A stretch of DNA of 64,000 nucleotides from JAPORY01 sp965215385 (GCA_965215385.1 OZ244059.1:1922001-1986000), one strand, 5' to 3'. Counted from the first letter of the stretch, positions 28,744 through 38,530 are shown. The notes: generated by a model not told the origin, from the letters alone. Translations and numbers: made by a program.

Positions 28744-28931
28744 GTGAGGAAATTTAAGACAAACCCGGAGCTACTGAAAGCACTGGAAGCGGCTGCGGGA
28801 AGAGAAATGACTCAAAGTGAAGTGCTCGAACAAAAATTTTATTCGTGGTAGGGATGATTGATGAGAACAACAAACTGACCCGCACTGAAGTGGCGAAACA
28901 TATTGATAAAAACGATGGTAGAATCGCTTGA
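28744..28931 (+). pseudogene. short antitoxin-like partner of Fic, frameshifted
   Basis: GTG 28744 opens RKFKTNPELLKALEAAAGRE then MTQSEVLEQK and stops at TAG 28849-28851 after 35 codons. In the -1 frame the sequence continues ILFVVGMIDENNKLTRTEVA then KHIDKNDGRIA, ending at TGA 28929-28931, which overlaps the Fic start. The joined product of about 61 residues looks like the small proteins encoded just before Fic genes, which inhibit the toxin in related pairs. The break is near an A5T4 run at 28832-28840. Confidence 0.5.
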
Positions 28932-29533
28932 TTGTTCACGACATAACGCGTAACGAAGCCGATCCTAGTTATCGAAGACTTGAAGCATCTAATGGACATC
29001 GTCATTATGACTTCCTCCGGTCTATCGTTGCGGCATCGCTGGAACTGAATAGGCGGTTTTTATCGCAAACCATACTTAAGGCGTTGGATTTTCATGCTGT
29101 TGCCTGCCTTCATTCAAACGCCGGAACCTACCGTCCGTGTAGAATTGAAGTCGGCGAAACAAACGATTTGCCGCCACCAGGGCAAATTCCGGATTTGATG
29201 GATGATTTCATAGATTCCGCCAATCGCGAATGGGCCGAAGCTGATGCTGTTGCGTTAGCCGCATTTGTACTTTGGCGTTTGAACCGAATACATCCATTTA
29301 TCAACGGAAACGTGAGAACCGCCCGCGCAGCCTGTTTGTTTGCGTTGTGTTTAAAGGCTGGCGGGTGGCTCCCCTATAGTCCAATTCTTCCCGAACTAAT
29401 TCGGGCGGGTAGAGATGATTTTATCGCAATATTGAAGGGTATTGATAAGTCCGAGGTTGATGGCGAACTGGACTTGCAACCACTGATTGATTTTGTGCTT
29501 GTGATAATTCAGAAGCAAGTGGATGGAGCGTAG
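28928..29533 (+). CDS. Fic/Doc family protein with altered active-site motif
   Basis: 201 residues from a TTG that overlaps the previous TGA (TTGA), implying coupling. The N-terminal helices and YRPCRIEVG segment are typical of Fic folds. The active-site loop at residues 122-133 reads HPFINGNVRTAR, while the family pattern is HPFx(D/E)GNGRxxR. The catalytic His and both Arg are kept, but the acidic residue is Asn and the GNGR glycine is Val. Fic proteins transfer AMP or other nucleotides to target hydroxyls; these changes may reduce or change activity. Chromosomal toxin is the likely origin. Confidence 0.82.
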   Translation: MIVHDITRNEADPSYRRLEASNGHRHYDFLRSIVAASLELNRRFLSQTILKALDFHAVACLHSNAGTYRPCRIEVGETNDLPPPGQIPDLMDDFIDSANREWAEADAVALAAFVLWRLNRIHPFINGNVRTARAACLFALCLKAGGWLPYSPILPELIRAGRDDFIAILKGIDKSEVDGELDLQPLIDFVLVIIQKQVDGA

Positions 29534-30033
29534 AAAGCACAATAACCACGACATGGCTCGGATATATATGGGCTCTATCGCGTGTAATTACCAAAATTTC
29601 TCATGAGCTGCGAGGCCTGCCACAGCAATGTAATAATCAGCTTCGGTCAATGACCACTCTATGCCAACTTCGCTGTCTTCACGGCATCACGATTTATGAC
29701 CAATGTATCAATGATGAGATTAATGACAGTGCTCAACCCGATACAGCAACAAACGGGTCGGCTCCAAAATGCGGTCAGTTCAATATATCGGAATATCGAG
29801 TGTCTATTTGTGCTGGGTACCGATCGTTGGCAACAGAGCAATGGCGGCACGGTACCAGCGTTTGCCCGTAACGCACCGAACGAAGGCCCAACGCACTGTT
29901 ATGGGCACCGGTTGCAAAAATTCCTCGGCAAGTTCCAAGAATGCAAATGTCTGAACGGTAAAATGCTGGTATTCAAGCAGGGCATCTTGGGATGCCGTCA
30001 TCATACGCACGCCTAACTTAATGTGTTAGGTCA
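29534..30033. other. intergenic / decayed
   Basis: 500 bases. A minus-strand frame (29804-30010) reads LLEYQHFTVQTFAFLELAEE and FVRCVTGKRWYRAAIALLPT, which has protein-like composition, but no family is recognised and it is cut by stops upstream. Confidence 0.3.
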
Positions 30034-30519
30034 TTAACCCATGGCCATTGGCTCGGCGGCGGATGAATTTCCTTTGCCGCTATGAATCGATGTAGCCGCG
30101 CACCATTGCCGTCGTAACAAAGCAAGTGGCTCGAAGATGTCAGACGAGACCTTGAGGAAATCAATGAGAACCGCAGCAGAAAGTGCTGCCCCGGTTTTGT
30201 CCCGATAGGCTTCGTTTGCCGGTCTTAGTGCTTGATTCTTCAAGCTAGCAAATAGCTTCTGCGCCTGACTGAGTTGCGGCGACGATAACCTGCGCGGATC
30301 AAGAACCGAAAGTTCGGGTAATCGGGAGATCGTTGGTTGCGCTCGCCCTTGTCCTTGATTGGTTCCGAGCCACCAGAATGTAATCAATCCCAGCGTAATA
30401 TTGCACCAGAGAGTTAACGGAGTTTCCCAATTCCGATCGTGACATACAAACCTGAGCCCTGCGGTTCCACTAAGGCTTGGTGATTGGGTTAGGCTCGCCG
30501 CGAGGGGCTGAGAGTTCAA
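30034..30519 (-). pseudogene. C-terminal fragment resembling a large SAM-dependent DNA methyltransferase-like protein
   Basis: 161 codons read NSQPLAASLTQSPSLSGTAG, LTLWCNITLGLITFWWLGTN, RAQPTISRLPELSVLDPRRL, PANEAYRDKTGAALSAAVLI and PLALLRRQWCAATSIHSGK. From memory this matches the extreme C-terminus of very large methyltransferase-like proteins found in restriction or defence loci; in those, NxTLGL..WW, LPxLxxLDxRxL and ANEAYRD are conserved. The catalytic parts are absent, so it is a leftover. Assignment is by recalled pattern, not alignment. Confidence 0.4.
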
Positions 30520-30561
30520 TTGAAAATCACGGTTGAAGTGTAGCCGCGATGCACTCTGTTC

Positions 30562-31612
30562 CTAGGCTTCCTGCGCCAGCTTATCGCAATTGTTTTGGGC
30601 GCGTCCTTCGCGGTCTGGCATGACGACAAGCTGCGTTTCTCTTGGCGGGTGATGGCTCCAGAGCATTGCCGAGCGAAACCTCGTCAATTTCTGGGGGTTC
30701 GTCGGGATTTTTTTGACACGGCAATTTGAATCCCATATCACCGGCGTAATCCAGTAAAACGGCAATTTCAGTGTCATCGAACAACTTTAAGGCACTGATT
30801 TCGGGTGTCGCGCGACCGAGGAGTGTGAGCATCGACAGCCGCCAAGTAGTGATTGCGTTGATCGTCACGGCTCGCTTGATGCGTTCGGCGGTGTTATGCG
30901 CGATCTTCTCGACTTCGCAGCCGGATTTTAAAATCCTGTGTCAGTCCTCAATACGCCAGCACAAAGCATATAAATCGAGTATTTCAATGGCCTTTGAGCG
31001 GTTCGTGACCGGCAGGGTTGTCAGCAACAGCCACTCTAACGGTTCGGCCCCAGATGGGGGACAAGGTTCGATGATTTTTGCGTTCTCTTTTGGGGCTCGG
31101 GAATTCGAGTTCTTGCCAGCGCACCTCGGTCTCAGCCAACCGGGCGTTGCGTCCGAAAAAGGCCTTTTGGTCACGCGCCGAGGCTCTATCTACTCGGATG
31201 GAATGTTGGCCTTGCGCGGGTGCCGACTGCAGGCGAGCAAACAAGGTTTGTCTGTCGGGAAAGACCCGATCATGCTTCGCCCGCACCAGCAATTCCACCT
31301 CGCCGTTGGTATGGTATTCGGCAAATAGAGCCGTGACATCGCCCGCCATCCGCGTAACCAACAGGCGGATTAGCGGCGTTCTGGCGGTTTGCCTTTTTCG
31401 GTGCTGCCGTTTGGACAGTCAAAATCAATCCGCGGAACTCCCAACGGCACGCCCGGTTCTCGTTCACCGCGAAGGTGCTATGCAGGTGAATACCAAGGGT
31501 GCCGGCAGAACCTTTTGTGCGGGAGATCACACCCAGCCCCGCACACTTTCCGTGGGTCGCAAAGTTTAAGTCAGAGCCCTCCTGACGACGTAATGGCGAT
31601 GCTTATCCGGTT
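30562..31612 (-). pseudogene. decayed IS4-family (IS50/Tn5-like) transposase
   Basis: Minus-strand pieces occur in order with frame changes. EGSDLNFATHGKCAGLGVIS and SAGTLGIHLHSTFAVNE (around 31600-31450) come first. Then HTNGEVELLVRAKHDRVFPD (30984-31361), EPLEWLLLTTLPVTN and ALCWRIED (30941-31174), and AVTINAITTWRLSMLTLLGR with EIAVLLDYAGDMGF (30581-30868). Order and motifs, including the YREK-type RIED tail region and INAVI/TAWRL, match Tn5-type transposases. It cannot encode a functional enzyme. Terminal repeats were not located. Confidence 0.7.
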
Positions 31613-31941
31613 CGATCTGTAGATAGATAACGTGATATCGACACTCTTCAGGTGTCGAAGTTTATCCTTTCATTCCACCATAAATGGGGAATACCCTCGT
31701 ACCAAGGCTTCACCTTCCTAGGGGCTGCGCTTTAGTCGGCTTCGTGCCTCTTGAGGTTTGCAAAGTCAATCGTGGGCCGCGGGGTCACAAGTCAACAAAG
31801 CTTTCGTGATAGTCCAGAATACCAAAGACGGAATATTCCCGTTTCCGCGGGTCGGTCGGAGACGCAGTCGAAAAATGTTACGGCCGAATATTGGTGCTTT
31901 CAGCGTTCGAAACTAACCGCAAAGCTGCCATTCTCGCTGGC
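31613..31941. other. intergenic region downstream of the DUF465 gene
   Basis: About 330 bases. One short hairpin, TCGACAC / GTGTCGA around a 7-base loop near 31635-31655, may belong to an IS end or terminator. No gene is supported. Confidence 0.3.
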
Positions 31942-32106
31942 TTAACCTGACAAACGCTCTATCTCTTCCTTGAGTTTCAGCTTTTGTTTTTTCAGTTTCG
32001 CAATTTGAAGTCCATCGGATCCGGGTGATCGCTGCGCTTCTGCAATTTGTTGATCAAGAAGCTGATGCTTTCGTTTCAATTCTATCAAATGCGAATCTAG
32101 GCTCAT
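31942..32106 (-). CDS. YdcH-type DUF465 small protein, 54 residues
   Basis: ATG 32106 is preceded by AAGGGGAGATTTTCT, a strong ribosome site. The product begins MSLDSHLIELKRKHQLLDQQ and ends KKQKLKLKEEIERLSG: two charged helices around a PGSDG turn, the pattern of the DUF465/YdcH family, which is widespread and often duplicated in alphaproteobacteria. Function unknown; probably a small coiled-coil cytoplasmic protein. Confidence 0.85.
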   Translation of the reverse strand: MSLDSHLIELKRKHQLLDQQIAEAQRSPGSDGLQIAKLKKQKLKLKEEIERLSG

Positions 32107-32233
32107 AGAAAATCTCCCCTTAGTGAGTACGATCTCATCATAAACAAATTAATGCCTCTTGTCACCGCTCGCAAACGGCTACCTCCCGACTTAGGCAAAC
32201 AAAATTCAACTGCCTTGAACAAACCGTGCGGTA

Positions 32234-32989
32234 CTAATGCCAAGTCAATTCTGACCCCTCGCGCAAGATCCGATTGACCGCAGGTCGATAACTTTCTGCA
32301 TCCTTTGTATGCCGAGTACCAGTGTGCAAAATCAGCGGGGGCAGCAGTTTAAGCCCACCAATACTGCCTTTTTGAGCGCGAAGAAGCACAAGCCGTGCCG
32401 CTCGATTAGAGCGTGCCATGATCGGCAGCACCAACAAACTTCCCAATCGACCGTTGAGCGCATTTAACAGCTCTCGAAGCCGGGCCGCCGGGTAGATCAC
32501 GAAGAAATGACCTTTCGGCACGAGTTGTCGCACCGCGACGTCTATCCATACTGTTAGTGGTGTCTGGTCGCTTAGAGCGCCTTCGCGCTGAGCGTTGTCG
32601 GCGGCTTTGCGTGTCCCTGGATCAAAATACGGCGGATTAGTGAGAACGTGATCAAACTTCTGGCATTGCATGTCTTGCGGAAGGTTGCCAATGTCGGCTT
32701 CAATGACCTTCATGCTGACTTGCAAATCACGGGCATTGCGTCGGGCTAACTCGGCATAACTCGGTTGCCTTTCGATTCCCGTTAACGACAGGTTATTGAC
32801 ACGCGTGGCTAGACAGAAAGCGGCGGCCCCAACTCCGCACCCTAAATCCAAAATCGATTGTCCCTCATGCGCGGTAACAGCTGCCGCCAGCAATACAGAA
32901 TCAATGCCCGCTCGGAACCCGTGCTTCGGTTGCCAGAGATGCAATCGTCCACCCAAAAATGCATCACGAGTTACCGCGTCTTTAATCAA
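32234..32989 (-). CDS. tRNA1(Val) adenine-N6 methyltransferase family protein (TrmN6-like)
   Basis: 251 residues. The SAM-binding motif ILDLGCGVGAAAFCLA is followed by the catalytic NPPYFDPGTRKA of N6-adenine methyltransferases, then KGHFFVIYPAARLRELL. The TTG start at 32989 overlaps the TGA of the DUF2007 gene, so the two are translationally coupled. It probably methylates A37 of a tRNA. Confidence 0.85.
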   Translation of the reverse strand: MIKDAVTRDAFLGGRLHLWQPKHGFRAGIDSVLLAAAVTAHEGQSILDLGCGVGAAAFCLATRVNNLSLTGIERQPSYAELARRNARDLQVSMKVIEADIGNLPQDMQCQKFDHVLTNPPYFDPGTRKAADNAQREGALSDQTPLTVWIDVAVRQLVPKGHFFVIYPAARLRELLNALNGRLGSLLVLPIMARSNRAARLVLLRAQKGSIGGLKLLPPLILHTGTRHTKDAESYRPAVNRILREGSELTWH

Positions 32990-33198
32990 CTTAGTTCTAT
33001 TTCGTTGTCACGCATAACGACCAAAGCCCGTCGATAATCCTCTTCGCGAACCAAAATGCGACGCGGAAAGATACCTACACTGCCTTCAAGGACGCTCATA
33101 TTTGAATCCGCCTCAAAACAACTTATATCCTCACCATTGAGAAGTGCTGTCGCAAAGGCAATCACCGTCGGATCTGTACTGCGCAAGAGTTCTTTCAT
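32986..33198 (-). CDS. DUF2007 family protein
   Basis: 70 residues. MKELLRSTDPTVIAFATALL then the GEDISCFEADSNMSVLEGS segment and RRILVREEDYRRALVVM match the small DUF2007 (PII-related, putative signal-transducing) proteins that sit before TrmN6-like genes and opposite polyprenyl synthase genes in alphaproteobacteria. Its role is not established. Confidence 0.85.
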   Translation of the reverse strand: MKELLRSTDPTVIAFATALLNGEDISCFEADSNMSVLEGSVGIFPRRILVREEDYRRALVVMRDNEIELS

Positions 33199-33252
33199 AT
33201 TGTCAAATTAACGCTATAGTTGACGCTTGTCGAGTTACCGGTCAGGGGTGTG

Positions 33253-34251
33253 ATGGATATCGCAGTCGTACAGCAACCACTTCAACGTCTTTCTGGACTT
33301 TTGGCACCGGAATTGCAAGAAGTAGACTCCCTTATTCGTACGCGAATGATGTCGGAAAATGCGCCCCGCATTCCCGACATTACGCAACATCTCATGGACG
33401 CCGGCGGCAAAAAATTGCGACCCATCCTCACCTTAGCGAGTGCGACGCTGTTCAACTACCGTGGTTATGACCATATCCGCATGGCCGCTACGGTTGAGTT
33501 CATACATACTGCTACCCTCTTGCACGACGACGTCGTCGACGAAAGCAAGCAGCGCCGGGGGCGCCCAACTAGCAACCTCATTTGGGATAACAAGTCGGCG
33601 GTCCTCGTCGGCGATTTTCTCTTCGCGAGATCGTTCCAGTTAATGACGGAAACCAATGACCTCAAAGTCCTCTCGCTCTTGGCTGACGCGTCAGCAACAA
33701 TCGCCGAGGGAGAGATTTTGCAGTTGACCGCCGCCCAAGACATTACCACCACCGAGAGCATTTATCTCACCATCACCCGCGGAAAAACTGCCGCATTATT
33801 TTCGGCGGCCGCCAAGGTAGGTGGACTGATCGCCCAAGCCGACGAGGCCGCATTGGCAGCCCTCTATACCTATGGCGATGCCTTAGGGATTGCTTTCCAG
33901 ATTGCCGACGACCTCTTAGATTATACCGGTAAAGATGACACGACGGGAAAGAATTCGGGCGACGATTTTCGCGAAGGCAAAATGACGCTGCCGATCATCA
34001 AGGCCGTATCGCAAGCTTCAGAATCGGAGTTAGCTTTTTGGCAGCGAACAATTGGTCACAACCAGCAGCAAGCGGGCGACTTCGACGAAGCTAGGGGTTT
34101 GATGGAAAAATACGACGCGTTGGCGGCAACTCGCGCCGAGGCACTCAAGTGGGCGGAGCGGGCCCGCGACGCCATTGCGACGCTACCAGAATGTGAAATC
34201 CGTAATCTCTTATACGACCTTGCTGGTTACATCGTGAACCGAGCCCAATAG
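33253..34251 (+). CDS. ispB: trans-polyprenyl diphosphate synthase (ubiquinone side chain)
   Basis: 332 residues from ATG 33253, chosen because AGGGG lies just upstream; the frame is open from TTG 33220. First Asp-rich motif LLHDDVVDESKQRRGRP and second FQIADDLLDYTG are the two magnesium/diphosphate-binding sites, and GKKLRPILTL lies upstream. Octaprenyl or decaprenyl chain length cannot be told. Its stop is one base from the convergent ispE stop. Confidence 0.92.
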   Translation: MDIAVVQQPLQRLSGLLAPELQEVDSLIRTRMMSENAPRIPDITQHLMDAGGKKLRPILTLASATLFNYRGYDHIRMAATVEFIHTATLLHDDVVDESKQRRGRPTSNLIWDNKSAVLVGDFLFARSFQLMTETNDLKVLSLLADASATIAEGEILQLTAAQDITTTESIYLTITRGKTAALFSAAAKVGGLIAQADEAALAALYTYGDALGIAFQIADDLLDYTGKDDTTGKNSGDDFREGKMTLPIIKAVSQASESELAFWQRTIGHNQQQAGDFDEARGLMEKYDALAATRAEALKWAERARDAIATLPECEIRNLLYDLAGYIVNRAQ

Positions 34252-34252
34252 C

Positions 34253-35065
34253 TTACGATAGCTGCGTTGGCGCGACCCACCAAGTTGGACGGTGCCTCGC
34301 GATCTGTTGTGCGGCGTCGGCAGCGGCAGACCAGCTCGAAAACAATCCAAAGCACGTTGCTCCAGAGCCGCTCATGCGCACGAGGTCGGCGTTGGTTTCT
34401 GCCAATTCTGCAAGCACAGCCGCGATCTTTGGCTCGAGGGCGATGGCAGCCAGTTGAAGGTCATTGCGTTGCTGGGCAAGCCAGTTCACAAAATCCACAT
34501 AGCTAGCGCCGCTCGGTACTGCGGACATTGGTCGGCCGTTCTTGTTGGTCAGTTGTTTAAAGACGGCTTCGGTCAAGACCAAACACCTAGGATTGACGAG
34601 GACAGCAAATAGGTCGGGCAAGTTATTGACTGCCGTCACCTCATCGCCGATGCCACGCATCCGTGCGGCGTGACCGGCCATACATACGGGCACGTCGGCA
34701 CCGAGCTTCGTGCCGAGTGACGGGGTGCCTTTAGCACTGCCGCGCAGCACCGCAGCTGCATCTGCGGAGCCGCCGCCAATCCCCGCTGCGACCGGTAGCT
34801 CTTTTTCGAGGAGTAGTCGACCCGATTGCAAACCTACTAATCGGGCCGCTTGGACAACGAGATTGTCCTCTCCCTTCGGCACATCACCCGCCTCTCTGCC
34901 GGTCACTTGCAGCTCTAGTTCTTGCGCGTTTTCCCGATAGCTTACGCGGTCACCGATATTCGCGAAGAGCACCAGGCTATCAAGCAGATGGTAGCCGTCA
35001 CCGCGCTGTCCGACGACATGTAGACTTAAGTTTACCTTCGCGGGGGCAAGTTCGTCAAAGGTCAT
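34253..35065 (-). CDS. ispE: 4-diphosphocytidyl-2-C-methyl-D-erythritol kinase
   Basis: 270 residues from ATG 35065, beginning MTFDELAPAKVNLSLHVVGQ; the longer frame to 35116 lacks similarity. The GHMP-kinase ATP loop LPVAAGIGGGSADAAAVLRG is present, as is RMSGSGATCFGLF near the C-terminus. It catalyses the ATP-dependent step of the MEP isoprenoid pathway, which fits the neighbouring prenyl synthase. It overlaps the stop of the TPR gene by 11 bases. Confidence 0.93.
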   Translation of the reverse strand: MTFDELAPAKVNLSLHVVGQRGDGYHLLDSLVLFANIGDRVSYRENAQELELQVTGREAGDVPKGEDNLVVQAARLVGLQSGRLLLEKELPVAAGIGGGSADAAAVLRGSAKGTPSLGTKLGADVPVCMAGHAARMRGIGDEVTAVNNLPDLFAVLVNPRCLVLTEAVFKQLTNKNGRPMSAVPSGASYVDFVNWLAQQRNDLQLAAIALEPKIAAVLAELAETNADLVRMSGSGATCFGLFSSWSAAADAAQQIARHRPTWWVAPTQLS

Positions 35066-36776
35066 CACCAACCACTGATAACGGCGGCGCACCTTCCTCG
35101 GCCAGCAGGGCATCAAGACCGATATCTAGCTTCCGACGAATTCGTTCATGATTGACGTCTGAGTTCGACTCATCCGCATATGACAGGGCCCGCTTCCACT
35201 GAAATTCCGCCTCCCGAAACCTGCCATTGGCCCAATAGGCGTCGCCGAGATGATCATTAATCACCGGGTCTGTAGGCTCAAGCTCTACGGCTCGCTCTAG
35301 ATGTTCGACGGCCTCATCGTACTGACCAAGTTGGTACAGGACCCAGCCAAGGCTATCAACAATGTGACCACTGTTTGGTCGCGCTGCTACAGCGCGCTGG
35401 ATCATGTCTAGTGCTTCGTCGAGATTAATTCCCTGCTCGACCATCGAATAACCGAGGTAGTTCAAAACGCCGGGTTCTTGTGGACGAATGGTGAGCGTGG
35501 TGCGGAAATCTGACTCGGCTTTTTCCCATTGGCCGAGGCGTTCGTGGCAAATTCCGCGAACGAAGTATAGATACCACTCGGATCTTGAACCTGCGGCTGT
35601 CAGTTCGATTGCGCGATCATATACCGCCACCGCCCGCTCGTATTCTTTGCTTTCCCGGTAGAGTCCCCCCAGCGCCGAATAAACCGACGGCAAGTTGGGG
35701 TAATCCACAATCAGTTGGTTAAGCACCTCAATGGCCGCGTCTGACTTATTAGCACCGTCCAAGGCCGCAGCGCGTCCTTGCTCGGCGACAACAAATTCAG
35801 GGCTGGATTTTGGCACCAATTTGTAGGTATCAATGGCCAATTCAAATTGCTCTAATTCATCCAAAATTTGGGCAACGAGCAAAATCGCATCGGCATTGGT
35901 TGGCCGAAGGTCAACCGCCAGCCGTCCGTAGATCAAGCTATGGATGGGTGCCACCTCTTGATCGGCTTCGTTATAGATCGCGGCTAGAGAAAAGTAGACT
36001 TCGGCAATCCCTTCTCGCACTGAAGTGACATGATCAAAGGGTAGGGTGTCTCCAGCTGTCAACATCGTCGCTTTCTGCGATAAGCCGAGGTCATAATCCT
36101 TGCCAAAAACCTCTCCCATGACCTGCAGAGCATCCACGTTTCGGTTCAGTTGCGACAGCATCTCAATGCGAGCGATCACGCCGCGGCGCCCACCCGCAAG
36201 CACGCCGCGCTGATCATCTGCAAGTATTGACTCGGCTCGCTCGAAATCTCCCACGAGTGCCAAGGCTAATGCTTTGTGATATTTTCCGATTCCGAAGATC
36301 CCATCGCGCGCTGCCAACCGATCAAAGGCTTCAAGTGCCTTGCTTACCGATCCCGCGCCCTTATAGGCCCAAGCGAAGATCAGTTCCTCGGCGGCACCCA
36401 CGATTCCCGAACTTCGGACTTCGTGGTTTAGGATCGAATCAAACTCTCCCCGCTTTGCCATTCCCGATAGGATAACCAAGTCGGCAATACCGCTTTGGGT
36501 TCCTAAGGTTAAAAGTCTTTCGGCGATGGGCAACGCACGATCAACCTCCCCGATCGCCAGCAGCGCGAATACCATACTTTGCAAGAGTTCGCGATTGTTT
36601 GGATCGGTCGCAAGTGCCTGACCAAAATAGCGCACCGCCGCCGTATAATCACTATTTTGGAGAGCACTGCGTCCAGCTAGATAGGAGCCAAAACTCAAGT
36701 CCGCTGATGCCATCGAACTGCCAACAGGAAACCAAATTATCAGCACTATCGTCAGTATTTGCCGCAACACACGCAT
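35055..36776 (-). CDS. secreted or periplasmic TPR-repeat protein
   Basis: 573 residues. The signal peptide MRVLRQILTIVLIIWFPVGS (cleavage near SMASA) is followed by about a dozen tetratricopeptide repeats, clearest in the second half (for example PNLPSVYSALGGLYRESKEY, and PTDPVINDHLGDAYWANGRF). Such proteins lie between the ETF-ubiquinone oxidoreductase gene and ispE in many alphaproteobacteria. The function is unknown; TPR arrays mediate protein contacts. Likely co-transcribed with ispE. Confidence 0.88.
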   Translation of the reverse strand: MRVLRQILTIVLIIWFPVGSSMASADLSFGSYLAGRSALQNSDYTAAVRYFGQALATDPNNRELLQSMVFALLAIGEVDRALPIAERLLTLGTQSGIADLVILSGMAKRGEFDSILNHEVRSSGIVGAAEELIFAWAYKGAGSVSKALEAFDRLAARDGIFGIGKYHKALALALVGDFERAESILADDQRGVLAGGRRGVIARIEMLSQLNRNVDALQVMGEVFGKDYDLGLSQKATMLTAGDTLPFDHVTSVREGIAEVYFSLAAIYNEADQEVAPIHSLIYGRLAVDLRPTNADAILLVAQILDELEQFELAIDTYKLVPKSSPEFVVAEQGRAAALDGANKSDAAIEVLNQLIVDYPNLPSVYSALGGLYRESKEYERAVAVYDRAIELTAAGSRSEWYLYFVRGICHERLGQWEKAESDFRTTLTIRPQEPGVLNYLGYSMVEQGINLDEALDMIQRAVAARPNSGHIVDSLGWVLYQLGQYDEAVEHLERAVELEPTDPVINDHLGDAYWANGRFREAEFQWKRALSYADESNSDVNHERIRRKLDIGLDALLAEEGAPPLSVVGDDL

Positions 36777-36880
36777 AACTATTAACCCAAGAACCGAGAG
36801 CAGAGGACCGTAGATCGTGTTTTACCGCGACGCGAAGGGTGACAAGCCATCTTGAACGAAATCGGTGCGGCCATCCGACT

Positions 36881-38530
36881 TTACATATTTGGATAGTTGG
36901 GTCCGTCACCACCTTGTGGTGTAACCCAGTTTATATTTTGACTAGGGTCCTTTATGTCACAGGTCTTGCAGTGCACGCAGTTCTGAAAGTTGATTTGAAA
37001 CTGCGGCTCTTTTCCCTCTTCATAGAGGACCTCATAGACACCCGCCGGACAGTAGCGTTGGGCTGGTTCTGCATACTTTGTCAAATTGACTCGAATCGGA
37101 ATGCTTGCATCTGCGAGCTGCAGGTGCACCGGTTGGTTTTCGTCATGATTGGTCATTGAGAATGCGACGTTTGTCAGCCGGTCAAAACTCAAAGTTCCGT
37201 CTGGTTTGGGGTAGTCTATGGGCTGATGTTGTGCTGCGTCTTCGGTTGCCTCGGCATCAGACTTCCCGTGCCGGAGTGTTCCGAAAACCGATAGTCCGAC
37301 GCCATTCGTCCACATATCGAAACCGCCGCCCACGAGTGCTCCAAATAGCCCATATTTTGACCATAGCGGCTTTACGTTGCGCACTCGCCGCAGATCGTTG
37401 CCGATGGGGCCCTCTCGAACCTCGGTTTCGTAATCATCAAGTTCGTCTTGTTGGCGTCCGGCTTGCAGGGCCTTAACGGCGGCCTGTGCAGCCGCCATCC
37501 CCGAATACATTGCATTATGGTTGCCCTTGATTCGGGGCAGGTTCACGAGCCCGACCGAACAACCGAGTACCGCAACACCCGGCGCACACATTTTGGGCAT
37601 TGATTGGAAGCCGCCTTCTGAGATGGCACGAGCACCATAGGCGATTCGCTTGCCGCCTGTCAGCAATTGCGCAACCATGGGGTGATGTTTGAACCGCTGG
37701 AATTCCATGTAAGGATAGAGGTGCGGATTCTTGTAGTTCAAGTGAACGACAAACCCGACATAGACCTGATTGTCTTCTAGATGATAAATGAAGGAACCAC
37801 CTCCAGCATTAGAACCTAATGGCCATCCCATGGTATGGACCACGGTACCTTGAGCGTGTTTGTCGGGGCTAACTTCCCAGATTTCCTTCATACCGAGGCC
37901 ATATTTTTGTGGTTCTTTGTCGGTTGCTAATCCGAATTTTTTGATAACTTCTTTCGCTAACGACCCGCGCACCCCCTCGGCGAGAAAGACATACTTGCCG
38001 AGGACTTCCATCCCAGGCTCGGTTTGGTCATTGGCGGTTCCATCTTGATTTAATCCGAAAACGCCTGCCACAACGCCCCGAACGTTGCCTTGTTGATCAT
38101 AAACAAGTTCTGAGCAGGCCATGCCAACGAAAATTTCAACGCCCAGTTCCTCTGCCTGTTTGGCCAGCCATCGGCACACATTTCCCATCGACACAATATA
38201 GTTTCCGTGGTTGCTCATCAGCGGCGGCATGACAAAATTCGGGATGCGGATTTTGCCCGCCTCGCCGAGCAGATAGAAATTGTCACTCGTAACGGGGATG
38301 GTGATCGGCGCATCGTTCGCTCGCCAATCTGGTAACAGGGCGTCTAATCCGCTTGTATCCAGCACGGCACCGGAGAGAATATGGGCACCGACTTCAGATC
38401 CTTTTTCCAAAATGACGACGTTGAGTTCTGGTTCGAGTTGTTTGAGGTGGATGGCCGCACTGAGACCGGCTGGACCGGCCCCGACAATAACGACGTCATA
38501 TTCGATTGACTCGCGTTCGCTCTGCGCCAT
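36881..38530 (-). CDS. electron transfer flavoprotein-ubiquinone oxidoreductase
   Basis: 549 residues, the usual length. The FAD-binding GAGPAGLSAAIHL is near residue 17, conserved GMKEIWEVSPDKH and GWPLGSNAGGGSFIYH lie in the middle, and the C-terminal 4Fe-4S cluster site is NCVHCKTCDIKDPSQNINWV, preceded by RYCPAGVYEV. It passes electrons from ETF (fatty-acid and amino-acid dehydrogenases) to ubiquinone at the inner membrane, the equivalent of human ETFDH. Confidence 0.96.
   Translation of the reverse strand: MAQSERESIEYDVVIVGAGPAGLSAAIHLKQLEPELNVVILEKGSEVGAHILSGAVLDTSGLDALLPDWRANDAPITIPVTSDNFYLLGEAGKIRIPNFVMPPLMSNHGNYIVSMGNVCRWLAKQAEELGVEIFVGMACSELVYDQQGNVRGVVAGVFGLNQDGTANDQTEPGMEVLGKYVFLAEGVRGSLAKEVIKKFGLATDKEPQKYGLGMKEIWEVSPDKHAQGTVVHTMGWPLGSNAGGGSFIYHLEDNQVYVGFVVHLNYKNPHLYPYMEFQRFKHHPMVAQLLTGGKRIAYGARAISEGGFQSMPKMCAPGVAVLGCSVGLVNLPRIKGNHNAMYSGMAAAQAAVKALQAGRQQDELDDYETEVREGPIGNDLRRVRNVKPLWSKYGLFGALVGGGFDMWTNGVGLSVFGTLRHGKSDAEATEDAAQHQPIDYPKPDGTLSFDRLTNVAFSMTNHDENQPVHLQLADASIPIRVNLTKYAEPAQRYCPAGVYEVLYEEGKEPQFQINFQNCVHCKTCDIKDPSQNINWVTPQGGDGPNYPNM

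Noticed and set aside
28744..28931. Programmed -1 frameshift in the Fic partner gene
   Set aside because: The A-AAA-TTT sequence at the break does not follow the X-XXY-YYZ slippery pattern and no downstream stimulator was seen; an indel is simpler.
33220..33252. TTG start for the polyprenyl synthase
   Set aside because: The ATG at 33253 has a good AGGGG upstream, while the TTG has none.
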